Below, piece by piece: positions 8,450-17,562 of a stretch of 64,000 nt of DNA. Source of the DNA: an uncultured Bacteroidales bacterium. GTDB lineage: Bacteria > Bacteroidota > Bacteroidia > Bacteroidales > UBA932. Numbering within the stretch: the first letter of the stretch is position 1; every line of letters starts with the position of its first letter. A model generated the notes under the pieces. The model saw only the letters and a program-made list of their open reading frames with translations. It was not told where the DNA came from and made no database searches. Both the position numbers and the translations under genes were made by a program. The stretch is taken from contig CAKUXR010000003.1 in NCBI GenBank assembly GCA_934700615.1, forward strand, positions 70,688-134,687, in the 5' to 3' direction.

Positions 8450-8780
8450 GTCAAAAGGTGGGACGCTCTATCGCGCTGGCCATATGGCCGGTGAGGAAAG
8501 TCCGGACAGGAAAGGGCACCCTGCTGCGGAAAGCGCAGATGGGAGTAATCTTATGAAACCGTAACAGAAAACAACTGCCGTCCGATACCGGATGGCGAGG
8601 GTGAAAACGTGAGGCAAGAGCTCACGACGTCCGTCAGTGATGCCGGGCGGGTACGGTACCAGGGCCTGCAAGACCAAATATACTGACAGATGAGGACTGC
8701 CCGTCCGATGTCAGGGGGTAGGTTGCGCAGATAAATGATAGGGATAATAACAGAAACCGGCTTACGGCCCCACCTGCAGA
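8450..8780 (+). ncRNA. rnpB: RNase P RNA (M1 RNA)
   Basis: This is the catalytic RNA that matures tRNA 5' ends. The universally conserved GAGGAAAGTCCGGAC of the P4/CR-I region begins near 8492, and the 3' conserved ACAGAAACCGGCTTAC (CR-V) ends near 8765. The terminal P1 helix pairs AGGTGGG (8456-8462) with CCCACCT (about 8769-8775). The length, about 325 nt, fits a bacterial type A RNA. Ends are set by the P1 helix and may be off by a few bases. It has its own promoter and a strong terminator. Confidence 0.93.
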
Positions 8781-8783
8781 ATT

Positions 8784-8818
8784 AAGGTGACTGAAACAAT
8801 GTTTCGGCCACCTTTTTT
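8784..8818 (+). terminator. rho-independent terminator of rnpB
   Basis: AAGGTGACTGAAAC pairs with GTTTCGGCCACCTT around a three-base loop, followed by T6. A near-identical hairpin ends the CaCA gene at 11123. Confidence 0.85.
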
Positions 8819-8819
8819 A

Positions 8820-9660
8820 GATTCTGATTTGCAGACAATATCCATTTCGCGTCATGTGGAAACCCTGTATTCCGCGGTTGCTTACTCTTGTTGTGTAAGC
8901 GTCTCCGGATTTACGTCTGTTGTCGGGACGGTGCCACATCTATTTTTGCAATAATTTGATTTATAGGGAGTTGTGAGACTCGGTGTGGATTAGTGGTCAA
9001 AAAATCTTCGGAAATCCACGCTTCAAATAAATGGTGCTTGATTATCAATGTATTACAGAGGTGGCCGTGGCGTCGTCCCGCCTGCCGGAATTCGTCGTGG
9101 ACGGATGATTGAAAACTCAGAGGGTAACCACGCGAAATGGCCAGGCAGATATGCCTGAGGCATATTAGTGTGGCCGGACCACCATATGTAAGGCTCCCTC
9201 TGACATGTCAAATAGCCCTGGAACATTGTCAATGCCATATAGGCTTGGCCAACTATGGAAATATGTGGCATGGCAGTAAATCATTGGTCAGTCACAGCAT
9301 CGTCGTTGTCATGTGGCACAGTACGGCGGAACTCACTCCGCTGCGCTCCGTTCGGCCCTCCTACCATTTCCTGCGTCCTCGCTCCCGCGAGAACTTGTCT
9401 CCGGCAGGCACCTCCCAATTCCCGAGGCCGTGGGTTGGCCACGTCCACCGTACTGCACCATCTGGCAGACGACAGGCAGATCACGTGAGAGTTAAAAAAT
9501 AAGTGGTAAAGATTTGTGATGGATTTTCGAAGAAGGAGTGTACTGGACGTACACGACTGATGAGGAAAGAAATATAGACCGAAAAAACTCGCAAAGATTA
9601 CCAAGTTATTTTTTAAGGATTACTTAATATCCACCAAACAGTAACAATACAGATTAAAGT
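8820..9660. other. structured noncoding region, no gene recognised
   Basis: About 840 bp hold no convincing coding sequence; short reading frames overlap on both strands without family features. Visible structure includes the hairpin ATATGCC/GGCATAT (9149-9165) nested in GGCCA/TGGCC, and imperfect 12-bp inverted arms at 9319-9330 and 9444-9455. It may carry a noncoding RNA or the remnant of a mobile element. Confidence 0.5.
9319..9455. repeat. long-range inverted repeat in noncoding DNA
   Basis: CAGTACGGCGGA (9319-9330) pairs with TCCACCGTACTG (9444-9455), with one G-U pair in RNA. The enclosed 113 bases are GC-rich. A short CCGTACT/AGTACGG hairpin also occurs in the noncoding region at 43995-44019. 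Confidence 0.4.
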
Positions 9661-9662
9661 TG

Positions 9663-9670
9663 TATATTTG
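9663..9670 (+). promoter_or_regulatory. promoter -7 box for the small lipoprotein gene
   Basis: TATATTTG followed by GG lies only 5 bp before the GTG start. The predicted transcript start, about 7 bp downstream of the box, would fall on or next to the start codon, implying a leaderless or nearly leaderless mRNA. Confidence 0.55.
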
Positions 9671-9675
9671 GGGCC

Positions 9676-10032
9676 GTGAAACGGATTTTTGTCATATTAT
9701 TGCTTTGTCTGTCGTTCCTGTCGTGCGACAAGCATGAAGTATGCGATGCCGTTTCACAGCAGGTCGTTTCTGTAATGGAGACGAGTTATGTCTCTCAGCC
9801 TCAGACTAATGATATTTTTGGCGTCAAGAGCATCAACATCTTCTCAGTCAGGACTGCCCCTCAGGGCCAGAGGACTTTCCGTACATTCAAACATGACGAT
9901 TGTCTGGTCAGAAACGGAAAGTGTATAAACCCTCGTATTATCGATTTTTTCCTCGAAGAGATGATTTCCGGACGGGTCGGAAAGTTATCCGCAGACAGAT
10001 ACATCTATTCAATTTGTTTCTTGAGATTGTAA
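9676..10032 (+). CDS. small hypothetical lipoprotein
   Basis: This is a 118-residue protein with a clear SpII signal (MKRIFVILLLCLSFLSC; Cys17 lipidated). I do not recognise the mature domain, which contains four Cys counting the lipobox and ends in a hydrophobic tail. The GTG start is fixed by the signal peptide. The TATATTTG box is so close that the message may be leaderless. Neighbours (rnpB region, CaCA exchanger) give no functional hint. Confidence 0.7.
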   Translation: MKRIFVILLLCLSFLSCDKHEVCDAVSQQVVSVMETSYVSQPQTNDIFGVKSINIFSVRTAPQGQRTFRTFKHDDCLVRNGKCINPRIIDFFLEEMISGRVGKLSADRYIYSICFLRL

Positions 10033-10160
10033 AGTAACAGTCTTATTCCCAAACTGTCATTTCTTGCACTCATTGGCTTACTTCCACGTTGAGAGCAAGT
10101 TAGTTATTCATGCTTTTTCAGACAGAAATAAGCAAATTCAAAAACTCAAGAAGTAAAAAA

Positions 10161-11105
10161 ATGATAAATCTTATATTATTGCTTATCGGTCTCGGACTTG
10201 TAGTACTCGGGGCTGACTGGCTTGTAAATGGAGCCTCTTCTATCGCCAGAAGAGCTGGCATCAGTGAGTTTGTGATAGGACTGACCATTGTCGGATTCGG
10301 AACATCCTGCCCCGAACTCGTAGTGAGTCTTACTGGAGCGATAGAGGGGAATTCAGACATTTCTGTCGGTAATGTCGTCGGGTCAAATATTTTTAATGCG
10401 TTGTTTATCTTAGGATTGACCGCACTGGTTCTTCCCGTGGGCATGACAGATAAAAACAGACGCACAGATATCCCGATTACCCTTGTCGTTACCATTCTGC
10501 TGGTCGTGCTCGGAATAACAGGTTCAATGTCAGGACCCGTCATTTCGCGATGGGAAGGAGTCGCGATGCTTCTGGTGTTCTCCGTATACCTTTTCTATTG
10601 TTTCAAATCAGATTCAAAAGACGAGTTTCCAGAGACGCAACAGGCGACGCAGTCTTTCCCCAAAGCAATTGCATTGACCCTGACCGGACTCGCAGGTCTC
10701 ATCTTCGGTGGAGACTTATTCGTGGACAGCGCGACAGCACTTGCGCGGCAGATCGGGGTGAGCGACAAATTTATCGCGGTCACGATTCTCGCCGGCGGCA
10801 CCTCTCTGCCGGAACTTGCTACGAGCCTGACAGCGGCGATCAAGGGAAAGGAGCAGCTGGCGCTAGGCAACATATTGGGTTCCAACGTGTTCAATGCGAT
10901 GCTGATCCTCGGGTTGTCTTCGATAATCAATCCATTGTCTTTCGCGTCCATGACAATTGTCGATATTGCAGCCCTGCTCCTCAGTTCCGTTTTGCTTCTG
11001 ATTTGGGCATATACCGGCCGCAGAAACAGGATAGACCGCTGGGAGGGTGCCGCCATGCTTCTATGCTATGTCGCGTATAATGTATTCTTGTTCAGCAGAT
11101 TGTAA
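10161..11105 (+). CDS. CaCA-family calcium/sodium antiporter
   Basis: This is a 314-residue inner-membrane cation exchanger of the YrbG type. Two homologous halves each carry the alpha-repeat: GFGTSCPELVVSLTGAIEGN with GNVVGSNIFN in the first, and AGGTSLPELATSLTAAIKGK with GNILGSNVFN in the second. About ten membrane segments are visible. I start at MINLILLLIG, where the first membrane segment begins; an upstream in-frame ATG would add 17 charged residues without support. It probably exchanges Ca2+ for Na+ or H+. Confidence 0.92.
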   Translation: MINLILLLIGLGLVVLGADWLVNGASSIARRAGISEFVIGLTIVGFGTSCPELVVSLTGAIEGNSDISVGNVVGSNIFNALFILGLTALVLPVGMTDKNRRTDIPITLVVTILLVVLGITGSMSGPVISRWEGVAMLLVFSVYLFYCFKSDSKDEFPETQQATQSFPKAIALTLTGLAGLIFGGDLFVDSATALARQIGVSDKFIAVTILAGGTSLPELATSLTAAIKGKEQLALGNILGSNVFNAMLILGLSSIINPLSFASMTIVDIAALLLSSVLLLIWAYTGRRNRIDRWEGAAMLLCYVAYNVFLFSRL

Positions 11106-11122
11106 ATTCTCGCTATCCTTGA

Positions 11123-11160
11123 CGGTGACTGAAACACTTACGTTTCGGTCACCTGTTTTT
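11123..11160 (+). terminator. rho-independent terminator of the CaCA gene
   Basis: GGTGACTGAAAC pairs with GTTTCGGTCACC around a short loop, followed by TGTTTTTG. It closely resembles the rnpB terminator at 8784. Confidence 0.8.
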
Positions 11161-11162
11161 GT

Positions 11163-12146
11163 TTAATGCAACTTAATTCCAAGGTCTTCCAAGACACGTC
11201 TGGTAAAGAGTTTCCTGCCTCTCTTGTTCAGAAAGAAACTATTGAAATACAAGCTGTCATCCAGTCTGAACCTGTCATCCTTGCTGTAATCCAACAGCAT
11301 GACATCACGACCGACATCTTTCAAATAACCGTATATATACCTTTCCTCAAACTGAGGAGTATAATATTTGGCAAGATGCTCTGTAACAGGAGGTATTACA
11401 TAGACAGGCTTATCCCCATGTTCAGTACAGAAATCAATCAGATTTCTCATGAGCTGAATACGATACTCTCTGCCCTGTCTGTTCTCCTCCGTCAATGCCG
11501 CATCCATATCATCAATACCAAACTGTTTTTTCCAGCCGCTTATCCAACGCTTTGCATCACGCTCCAATTCATTGACATCCATAGGATTATGGTCAAGCAG
11601 CGGTCTCTGCTCAGTATCACAAGACTTGTCTTTGCCCGTCAAATACCTTATCAATGCCCTTAAAGCCTGCTTTTTGAACAGGATCGGATACGCTGCATAA
11701 CGTTGAGCTTTCTCAAACATATATGGCTGTATCGGATCCCCTTGCACATCGAATTTGGCATACTTCATGGCATCCATTAATCCGGTTTTCTTATTGAGCC
11801 CAGTAAATGGCATAATAGTGATCAGTACGTAGCCTCCAGGCTTCAAAATACGATGGAAATGACGCAGGAGATTATAATCCTCAAGCAATGTCTGAGGCTG
11901 CTGCGCCCAATTCATCGCCTTTATGTCAATGCCAGTGTAGTCGAAAGCCCACTTGCCTCCGCTACTGCCCAAATTCACCAAATCAAAGTCCCGTTCTTCG
12001 TGCGCACCAAGCCAAACCTTGTCCGGATATGTTTCATGAGCCAAATCCACAAACATTGACTTGTACCAACTTGTGCGATAAAGCAGGTAACTGCCTGAAA
12101 AGAACCGCAATATGACTTGTACCAAATTATCTTTACTCATCTGCAC
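11163..12146 (-). CDS. SGNH/DltD-like protein, last gene of the surface-glycan operon
   Basis: This is a 327-residue protein. The N-terminal block FDLVNLGSSGGKWAFDY resembles the first SGNH motif, with Ser in place of the usual catalytic position. The C-terminal LDDSLYFNSFFLNKRGRKLF resembles the D-x-x-H block of SGNH/DltD proteins but with Tyr where His is expected. A middle segment FHRILKPGGYVLITI looks methyltransferase-like in isolation; I read it as part of the SGNH-like fold. It ends the seven-gene operon, 44 bases after the SDR gene. It could be an acyltransferase of a surface polymer, or inactive. Confidence 0.6.
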   Translation of the reverse strand: MQMSKDNLVQVILRFFSGSYLLYRTSWYKSMFVDLAHETYPDKVWLGAHEERDFDLVNLGSSGGKWAFDYTGIDIKAMNWAQQPQTLLEDYNLLRHFHRILKPGGYVLITIMPFTGLNKKTGLMDAMKYAKFDVQGDPIQPYMFEKAQRYAAYPILFKKQALRALIRYLTGKDKSCDTEQRPLLDHNPMDVNELERDAKRWISGWKKQFGIDDMDAALTEENRQGREYRIQLMRNLIDFCTEHGDKPVYVIPPVTEHLAKYYTPQFEERYIYGYLKDVGRDVMLLDYSKDDRFRLDDSLYFNSFFLNKRGRKLFTRRVLEDLGIKLH

Positions 12147-12190
12147 TTGTTAAAAATTCTATCCGGTAACGACAAAATAACTTTCATGAC

Positions 12191-13015
12191 CTAATTGTAG
12201 CTTCCGCCGTCCATCACGATAATCTGACCGACAATATTGTTGGCAGCTCCGCTTGCCAGAAACATTGCCGTCTCTGCCACTTCTTCAGGCATGGTGAATC
12301 GCCCAGTGGAATGGTTTGGAGTATAAACATTATCAGAATCAATGTATTGCTGCAATTCCTCCGTGATATTTGTCGGGACACGACCAGGAGCAATGCCATT
12401 GACATTTATATGATATGGAGCCAGTCTTCTGGCATTTCCTCTGGTAATCGAGTTCGCTCCCCATTTCGAAAGCGTATATGGGTCAAAACCTATTCTCTCG
12501 CCAGCCTTGGATGTCAGATTTATGATTTTTCCCTCGATCTTGTTGTCAATGAAGTAATCCCCCTCAATCTGGTTCATAAAGAACAGACCTTTCTGATTTA
12601 TATCACAAATGTAATCATACATCTGTTCAGACATAATGTCTCCCGAATAGGCTGAAACCCCTGCCGCATTTATAAAAATATCAATGCCACCCAACAACTC
12701 CGCAGCCTCGAAAATCTTTCCCTTCAATCCACTGATTTCTGAGATGTCAAGCTGCATCGCTTTCAAATTCGGGCTCTTCAATGATGCCAGAGTCCTGTCC
12801 AAACCATCCTGTTTGCGAGCACAAATAAGGACTTTTGCACCTTCAGCCAAAAAAGCCTTGGCAATAGCTAATCCTATACCGCTTGTTCCCCCCGTCACGA
12901 CAACTTTCTTCCCTTCGAATCTGGCATTTGGAGAACTATACGTGACGGTCAAATTAACAATTTCCTTTCGTTTGAATATTATTCGTATCGCTTGTTTGAT
13001 TCTGTCCAACATCAT
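12191..13015 (-). CDS. short-chain dehydrogenase/reductase
   Basis: This is a 274-residue classical SDR. The NAD(P)-binding motif TGGTSGIG (about residues 41-48), NAAG (about 115), the catalytic Ser in NLTSKAG and the Y-x-x-x-K motif YTLSKWG are present, and the C-terminus ends VMDGGSYN as in FabG-like enzymes. About 35 N-terminal residues precede the Rossmann core. It lies two bases after the ATP-grasp gene within the surface-glycan operon and probably reduces or oxidises a nucleotide sugar or a carrier-bound acyl group. Confidence 0.9.
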   Translation of the reverse strand: MMLDRIKQAIRIIFKRKEIVNLTVTYSSPNARFEGKKVVVTGGTSGIGLAIAKAFLAEGAKVLICARKQDGLDRTLASLKSPNLKAMQLDISEISGLKGKIFEAAELLGGIDIFINAAGVSAYSGDIMSEQMYDYICDINQKGLFFMNQIEGDYFIDNKIEGKIINLTSKAGERIGFDPYTLSKWGANSITRGNARRLAPYHINVNGIAPGRVPTNITEELQQYIDSDNVYTPNHSTGRFTMPEEVAETAMFLASGAANNIVGQIIVMDGGSYN

Positions 13016-13017
13016 GA

Positions 13018-14202
13018 CTAATATTTTAACAGTGATTTATTGAAATACAGTTTCTTGGAATTACAATAATCTATAACCTCCTGAGTCCTGTCCCCAAACG
13101 TAGGACCTGCAGACAATTGAAATGAAGGATGTCCATTCTGGCAGCTGTTGATTTCAATGCAAACAGGATTGCCATCTCGGTCAATAATCATATCCCAACC
13201 TATATACTTGCAAATCGGGAACTGTCTGACATGCGCTTCTTCTACATGCTTCAAGAGAGACGGAATGAAAGACAATTTGGTCTCTTTAAAGATTATGTCA
13301 CCAATATGATCTGCACGCTCCATTTTATAATTAAACCCATAATCATATAAGCGGCCATCAGGATAAACTCCTACAGCATAACCACCAGAGCACAAATTGT
13401 CAACTTCAGAACCCGCTCCTCCAAAACGCAAAATAACAGTCACAGGAGACCACTTGCCATTCAGATATAAAGATTGAATCCGAATGGTATTTACAGATGA
13501 GGGATTAAACTTCTTCAGTTCTTCTGATTCATACAAGAATTCCTGTATAACAAAATCCGTATGTCTATGCCTGATTGCGTCTTCAACTGTTTTCTTTCGG
13601 TCTGACATTGACAAAGCCCCCAATTTCAGAATTTCAATACCTTTGCCTCCTGAACCTCCCAACGAATCCTTCAAAACGACCTTTTCCTCATGCAGGCAAC
13701 TCTCTATAGCCTCTTCTTTGGTGATTTGACGCATATCATCAGAATAATACTCCCCATTGACTACACGGACGAAACATTTCGGAAATCTTACTACTCCTTT
13801 CGTCAAATAACCGAAAAGACTTTTGTGCTCGAGTATTTCGGTATATTGGTAATCATTCAATCTCCTTGTAATCAGGGGAAGATAGATTGACATTGGCATG
13901 AACCGAACGTCAAATCCCCGGAAATGTTTATACAACTCATATTCGCGATATGATGACGGAGTAATTCCCCAATAATTCACGACCTCCCGTTTCTCAGTTT
14001 CAGTGAGCGGGGCAAATAAACCCGCATCCTCAACGTGCTGCAAACTCAGATACTCTTCATGCTCCTTCTCGCATCTGATCTGATAAGGTATGGAGAATAA
14101 TCTGTACAGTTTAAAGGTTATCCTATTGAAGAAAGGTCTTACGAATAAGTTATTCGCAAGCTTGCTTTCTCTGATTCTTTGTTTGAAGCAATTCATATGC
14201 AT
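13018..14202 (-). CDS. sugar-transfer-associated ATP-grasp protein
   Basis: This is a 394-residue ATP-grasp protein of the group found in capsule and O-antigen loci. Visible are the phosphate-loop-like SLGGSGGKGIEIL (about residues 175-187), SSVNTIRIQSL, and the metal-binding end GWDMIIDRDGNPVCIEINS (about residues 345-363). ATP-grasp enzymes join a carboxylate to an amine or thiol through an acyl phosphate. It lies 12 bases after the flippase gene and two before the SDR gene. The acceptor, probably an amino sugar or amino acid on a glycan, is unknown. Confidence 0.88.
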   Translation of the reverse strand: MHMNCFKQRIRESKLANNLFVRPFFNRITFKLYRLFSIPYQIRCEKEHEEYLSLQHVEDAGLFAPLTETEKREVVNYWGITPSSYREYELYKHFRGFDVRFMPMSIYLPLITRRLNDYQYTEILEHKSLFGYLTKGVVRFPKCFVRVVNGEYYSDDMRQITKEEAIESCLHEEKVVLKDSLGGSGGKGIEILKLGALSMSDRKKTVEDAIRHRHTDFVIQEFLYESEELKKFNPSSVNTIRIQSLYLNGKWSPVTVILRFGGAGSEVDNLCSGGYAVGVYPDGRLYDYGFNYKMERADHIGDIIFKETKLSFIPSLLKHVEEAHVRQFPICKYIGWDMIIDRDGNPVCIEINSCQNGHPSFQLSAGPTFGDRTQEVIDYCNSKKLYFNKSLLKY

Positions 14203-14214
14203 GTGGTTAGCAAA

Positions 14215-15750
14215 TTAACATCTAAATAACTTTGAGGCAATCATATCATTGATTTTCACTCTCATTGACCTGCTTATTCCGATTGTGTAAACACACAACA
14301 ACGTTGACAAAACGCTGACTGCCACTGTGACAATCAATCTGAAAAAACTTGAAGGCATCATTGAAAAAACAAGGACCGGGACAATTGCTGCAATGGCAGA
14401 GACAGAGATTGCGTGCAGATAAACTTTCTTGAAGTAGTCCAGCACATCGAACTTTACCTGCTTGTATAATGCCCTGACTTCCAGCATTGAACAAACAATA
14501 CAATTGAAAGACTGTATGACAAAGCAACTCCAGACAGGCAATCCCAGTTTATAGGCAACATATACCATCGGGATAAATGTTGCCGCCGAATAAACACCAC
14601 TAGTGAGATTAAGAGTCTTCACATCACCTGTTGCATGCACGCCATTGATAATACTGCGTGAGAACATTTTATAAAGCGATATGCATATCACAAACCGGAG
14701 AAAAAGTGCCGCATATTCCGGAACTTCAACCAGCCATAGATTCAAGATATATTCTGCTTCCAGCAGTATCGGCAATGCCAACAGATACATGAGATAATAC
14801 GAATACTTCCCCGACTCATAAATCAGCTGAAAAAACCTGGTCATATCCCCTCTCGCATAACTCTTCACAATCTGAGGATTTACTGATGTCGTGAAATTGC
14901 TTGCAAGCTGGTTGACAGCACTTTCGACTTGATAGGCAACGGCTCTGGCAGCATTGACGGCGACCCCGAAGAACATATTGATCAAGATATTGATACCCTG
15001 GCTGTTACCAGTTGCACAGAACTGCCCGACCGTATCCCATAGCGAATAGGACAGCATTCCTTTGTATATCTCTTTGTCCCTACAGAACTTGAGATGAGTT
15101 TCCTCGAACCTCTTATAACAATATACTCTGTAGAAAATCTGCAGTGCTATGCTCCAAAGCGCTACAATGACGGCATATGCTATCAGTTTATCATGAAATG
15201 GAGCATACAGCAAAAGCACTATCAATGCCAGCTTGACAATCGCCTCGCTCAGTCCCACATATGCGTATATATCCATCTTCTCATGGGCAATGATTGTCGC
15301 CCCATACGGCACCTGAGTAAGAGAGAACATACAGGAAAGAATGGACAACTGATAGACGACATTGGCCGCAAACTCCCTTCCATGAGGGATGTTCATTTTA
15401 TTATTGACAAACCATAATCCGATGGTTTCCATCAATATGAAGAGCACAATGGCCACGAGGACATGCATAGTGAATGAGGCATTGAAAGTCTTGTTCAGCC
15501 TCTCCTTATCTCCCCTGCCAAGTTCAAATGTCAGAAAACGGCTTGTTCCTACCGACAAAGTTCCATTGATGATGGTGAACATGGCAACAATACTTCCGAT
15601 CGCACCATAGAGACCATAATCATCCACGCCCAATGCCTGCAATATGACTCTTGAAGAGAAGAGCCCTATTACCATCATCAGGAAAGAACGGAGATAGAGA
15701 AATATCGTGTTCTTCGCAATTCGTTTATTGTCTGATTCCATTCCCATCAT
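14215..15750 (-). CDS. Wzx-like polysaccharide/lipid flippase
   Basis: This is a 511-residue polytopic membrane protein of the MATE/Wzx superfamily with about 12-14 membrane segments. The opening RIAKNTIFLYLRSFLMMVIG and the block VILQALGVDDYGLYGAIGSI are typical of Bacteroidales O-antigen flippases. Its role would be to move a lipid-linked glycan or glycolipid across the inner membrane. It directly abuts the upstream gene with no gap, so translation is probably coupled. It is the only transporter in this operon. Confidence 0.9.
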   Translation of the reverse strand: MMGMESDNKRIAKNTIFLYLRSFLMMVIGLFSSRVILQALGVDDYGLYGAIGSIVAMFTIINGTLSVGTSRFLTFELGRGDKERLNKTFNASFTMHVLVAIVLFILMETIGLWFVNNKMNIPHGREFAANVVYQLSILSCMFSLTQVPYGATIIAHEKMDIYAYVGLSEAIVKLALIVLLLYAPFHDKLIAYAVIVALWSIALQIFYRVYCYKRFEETHLKFCRDKEIYKGMLSYSLWDTVGQFCATGNSQGINILINMFFGVAVNAARAVAYQVESAVNQLASNFTTSVNPQIVKSYARGDMTRFFQLIYESGKYSYYLMYLLALPILLEAEYILNLWLVEVPEYAALFLRFVICISLYKMFSRSIINGVHATGDVKTLNLTSGVYSAATFIPMVYVAYKLGLPVWSCFVIQSFNCIVCSMLEVRALYKQVKFDVLDYFKKVYLHAISVSAIAAIVPVLVFSMMPSSFFRLIVTVAVSVLSTLLCVYTIGISRSMRVKINDMIASKLFRC

Positions 15751-17562
15751 TTAAGGCCTCCAATATACATTTTCAGCTATTACCTCCGCAGGATTTCCGG
15801 AAGCTATGCAATGCGCAGGTATATTGGTAGTCACGACACTATTGGAAGAGATAATCGCCCCCTCACCAATTGTCACGCCCTTGGCTATACTCACATTAGA
15901 GCAAATCCAGACATTGTCTCCTATGATGACCGGCGCCTTGTCCTTATAGCCCTTGACAATGACATAATGTCCCCCGTTATTATCTCTAATCCAGACATCC
16001 CGACCGATATGGACATCTTTTCCGATGACTATCTTCTCCGCACATACTATTTTCAAACCGATATTTGTAGAGCAGCGTCCAATCAACAGTTGCGCACCCT
16101 TAAACACCTGGATGTCACTATCATACTTAAAATAGGAGTGTCCCTTGCCGAAGGTCAATGTTGCTCCGTCCTCCACCAGAAGACGGAACTCCCCTTTGCT
16201 GCCGCGAGTCCGCTTCTGATTGAGACTTACCAATCCGCCAATCTCGACATACGCAGTTTTGGCAATATCCATAGCGCAATGAGAAAGGACATTGACATAC
16301 CTTCCTTCAGACAGATTTGAATGGATAGCCTTATGACAATAATTCCAGTAGAAGATACGGAAAAGCTGTGCAGGATTCTTCACATTTCTCCGGACAATCC
16401 CGAGCAGGGTCCGAATCTTCCGTTTGAGTGTAACCTTTTGTTCTGACACATATGGAAAGAACTTGGCTGCACATTCGTCAAATGGCATCTCATCCAGAGC
16501 CTTGAAGAATTCATTCCTGTCAATGCCGGCAGGATATGGCAGTTTCCCGCCCATGATAGCGGTACTGTTGCCCGGCACTATATCATCAAGACTGAACTCT
16601 TTCATCACGAGTTTGTCCCTGATGATATCAAAGTATTTCTCCCCTTTTTCCGAATTTATAATGACAAGAGATGTCCCGAGATTTTGTTCAAGAGACGGGT
16701 CAACACTGCCGATTCCCCAAAAGTCCCCGAGAGTAATGTCACTTATGCGCGGGATACCCTTGAACTTGCATTCATAACATGACGGACGTTCAAATACATT
16801 TGCATGGTATCCTCTCCGATAGTCATCTTCATGGCCTTCACCATAATATACCTGTCCGTTCTCAAAAGTAACCTTCCTCGCCAAACTATGCCATCCGTGG
16901 TCCTTGTTCTTATCCTTGATAGCCACTATCTTGGAACCGTAACGTGACTCCAGGGATTCTTTATATTTTTCGAATACCTTAGGAGAATTTGTAGCCCTGC
17001 ATAGAAAATCGACGATTATGAGATTTTCATAATCCTTGCGTAAAAAACTGCGCAAGGCAGCCATTTGGCAAGGCGATCCACAGGCCAAAACTTTCTCTCC
17101 GGACTCCAGCAAAGACTTTATGCGTTTGTATAATCCTTCAGCATTGCTCTGGACATATTTGGAACTGCGAAGCCGCCTAAGGTCCTTCTTGTCATCAGAT
17201 ATGAAATTGACCACCTTAAAATCATCTGTATATATTGCTCCGCTGACGTATCCTTTCTGCTTATACATAGCCTGAGCCAGAAGCGAAAATACACCTCCGG
17301 ACGTACTGTCAAATCTTATGACAATGTCCTTGTTGTATCCGCCGAACACCTTAGGTGCTGACTTATTGTGGTGTTTCAGAGCATCAATGTTCAAGACAGG
17401 GCATATCTTTTCGCACAGATGGCAATCTGTACATTTGTTCCTGTCGACCTCTGGATACCAGAAACCTTCATGGTCCGGATGAAATGATATCGCTCCCGCA
17501 TGACATACATCACCACATGCCTGACATCCACAGCAATCAATTTTGTTCTTAACATCTATCAT
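15751..17562 (-). CDS. ferredoxin-FrhB protein fused to a hexapeptide acyltransferase
   Basis: This is a 603-residue fusion. Residues 1-60 carry two [4Fe-4S] motifs (CCGCQACGDVC and CTDCHLCEKICP). Residues about 80-380 match the FrhB-like coenzyme F420 hydrogenase/dehydrogenase beta-subunit family common in polysaccharide loci. From about residue 430 a left-handed beta-helix follows, with repeats such as VIIGDNVWICSNVSIAKGVTIG and the typical end IASGNPAEVI, an O- or N-acetyltransferase. Separate genes usually encode these two parts. It overlaps the AMP-ligase gene by four bases. The reaction of the FrhB part in such loci is unknown. Confidence 0.88.
   Translation of the reverse strand: MIDVKNKIDCCGCQACGDVCHAGAISFHPDHEGFWYPEVDRNKCTDCHLCEKICPVLNIDALKHHNKSAPKVFGGYNKDIVIRFDSTSGGVFSLLAQAMYKQKGYVSGAIYTDDFKVVNFISDDKKDLRRLRSSKYVQSNAEGLYKRIKSLLESGEKVLACGSPCQMAALRSFLRKDYENLIIVDFLCRATNSPKVFEKYKESLESRYGSKIVAIKDKNKDHGWHSLARKVTFENGQVYYGEGHEDDYRRGYHANVFERPSCYECKFKGIPRISDITLGDFWGIGSVDPSLEQNLGTSLVIINSEKGEKYFDIIRDKLVMKEFSLDDIVPGNSTAIMGGKLPYPAGIDRNEFFKALDEMPFDECAAKFFPYVSEQKVTLKRKIRTLLGIVRRNVKNPAQLFRIFYWNYCHKAIHSNLSEGRYVNVLSHCAMDIAKTAYVEIGGLVSLNQKRTRGSKGEFRLLVEDGATLTFGKGHSYFKYDSDIQVFKGAQLLIGRCSTNIGLKIVCAEKIVIGKDVHIGRDVWIRDNNGGHYVIVKGYKDKAPVIIGDNVWICSNVSIAKGVTIGEGAIISSNSVVTTNIPAHCIASGNPAEVIAENVYWRP

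Noticed and set aside
8282..8677. Short reading frames overlapping the rnpB region on both strands
   Set aside because: Conserved RNase P RNA blocks explain the sequence.
11163..12146. SAM methyltransferase call for the last gene of the glycan operon
   Set aside because: Only the short RILKPGGYVLI stretch suggests it; no glycine-rich motif I is seen, and the ends fit an SGNH/DltD-like protein better.
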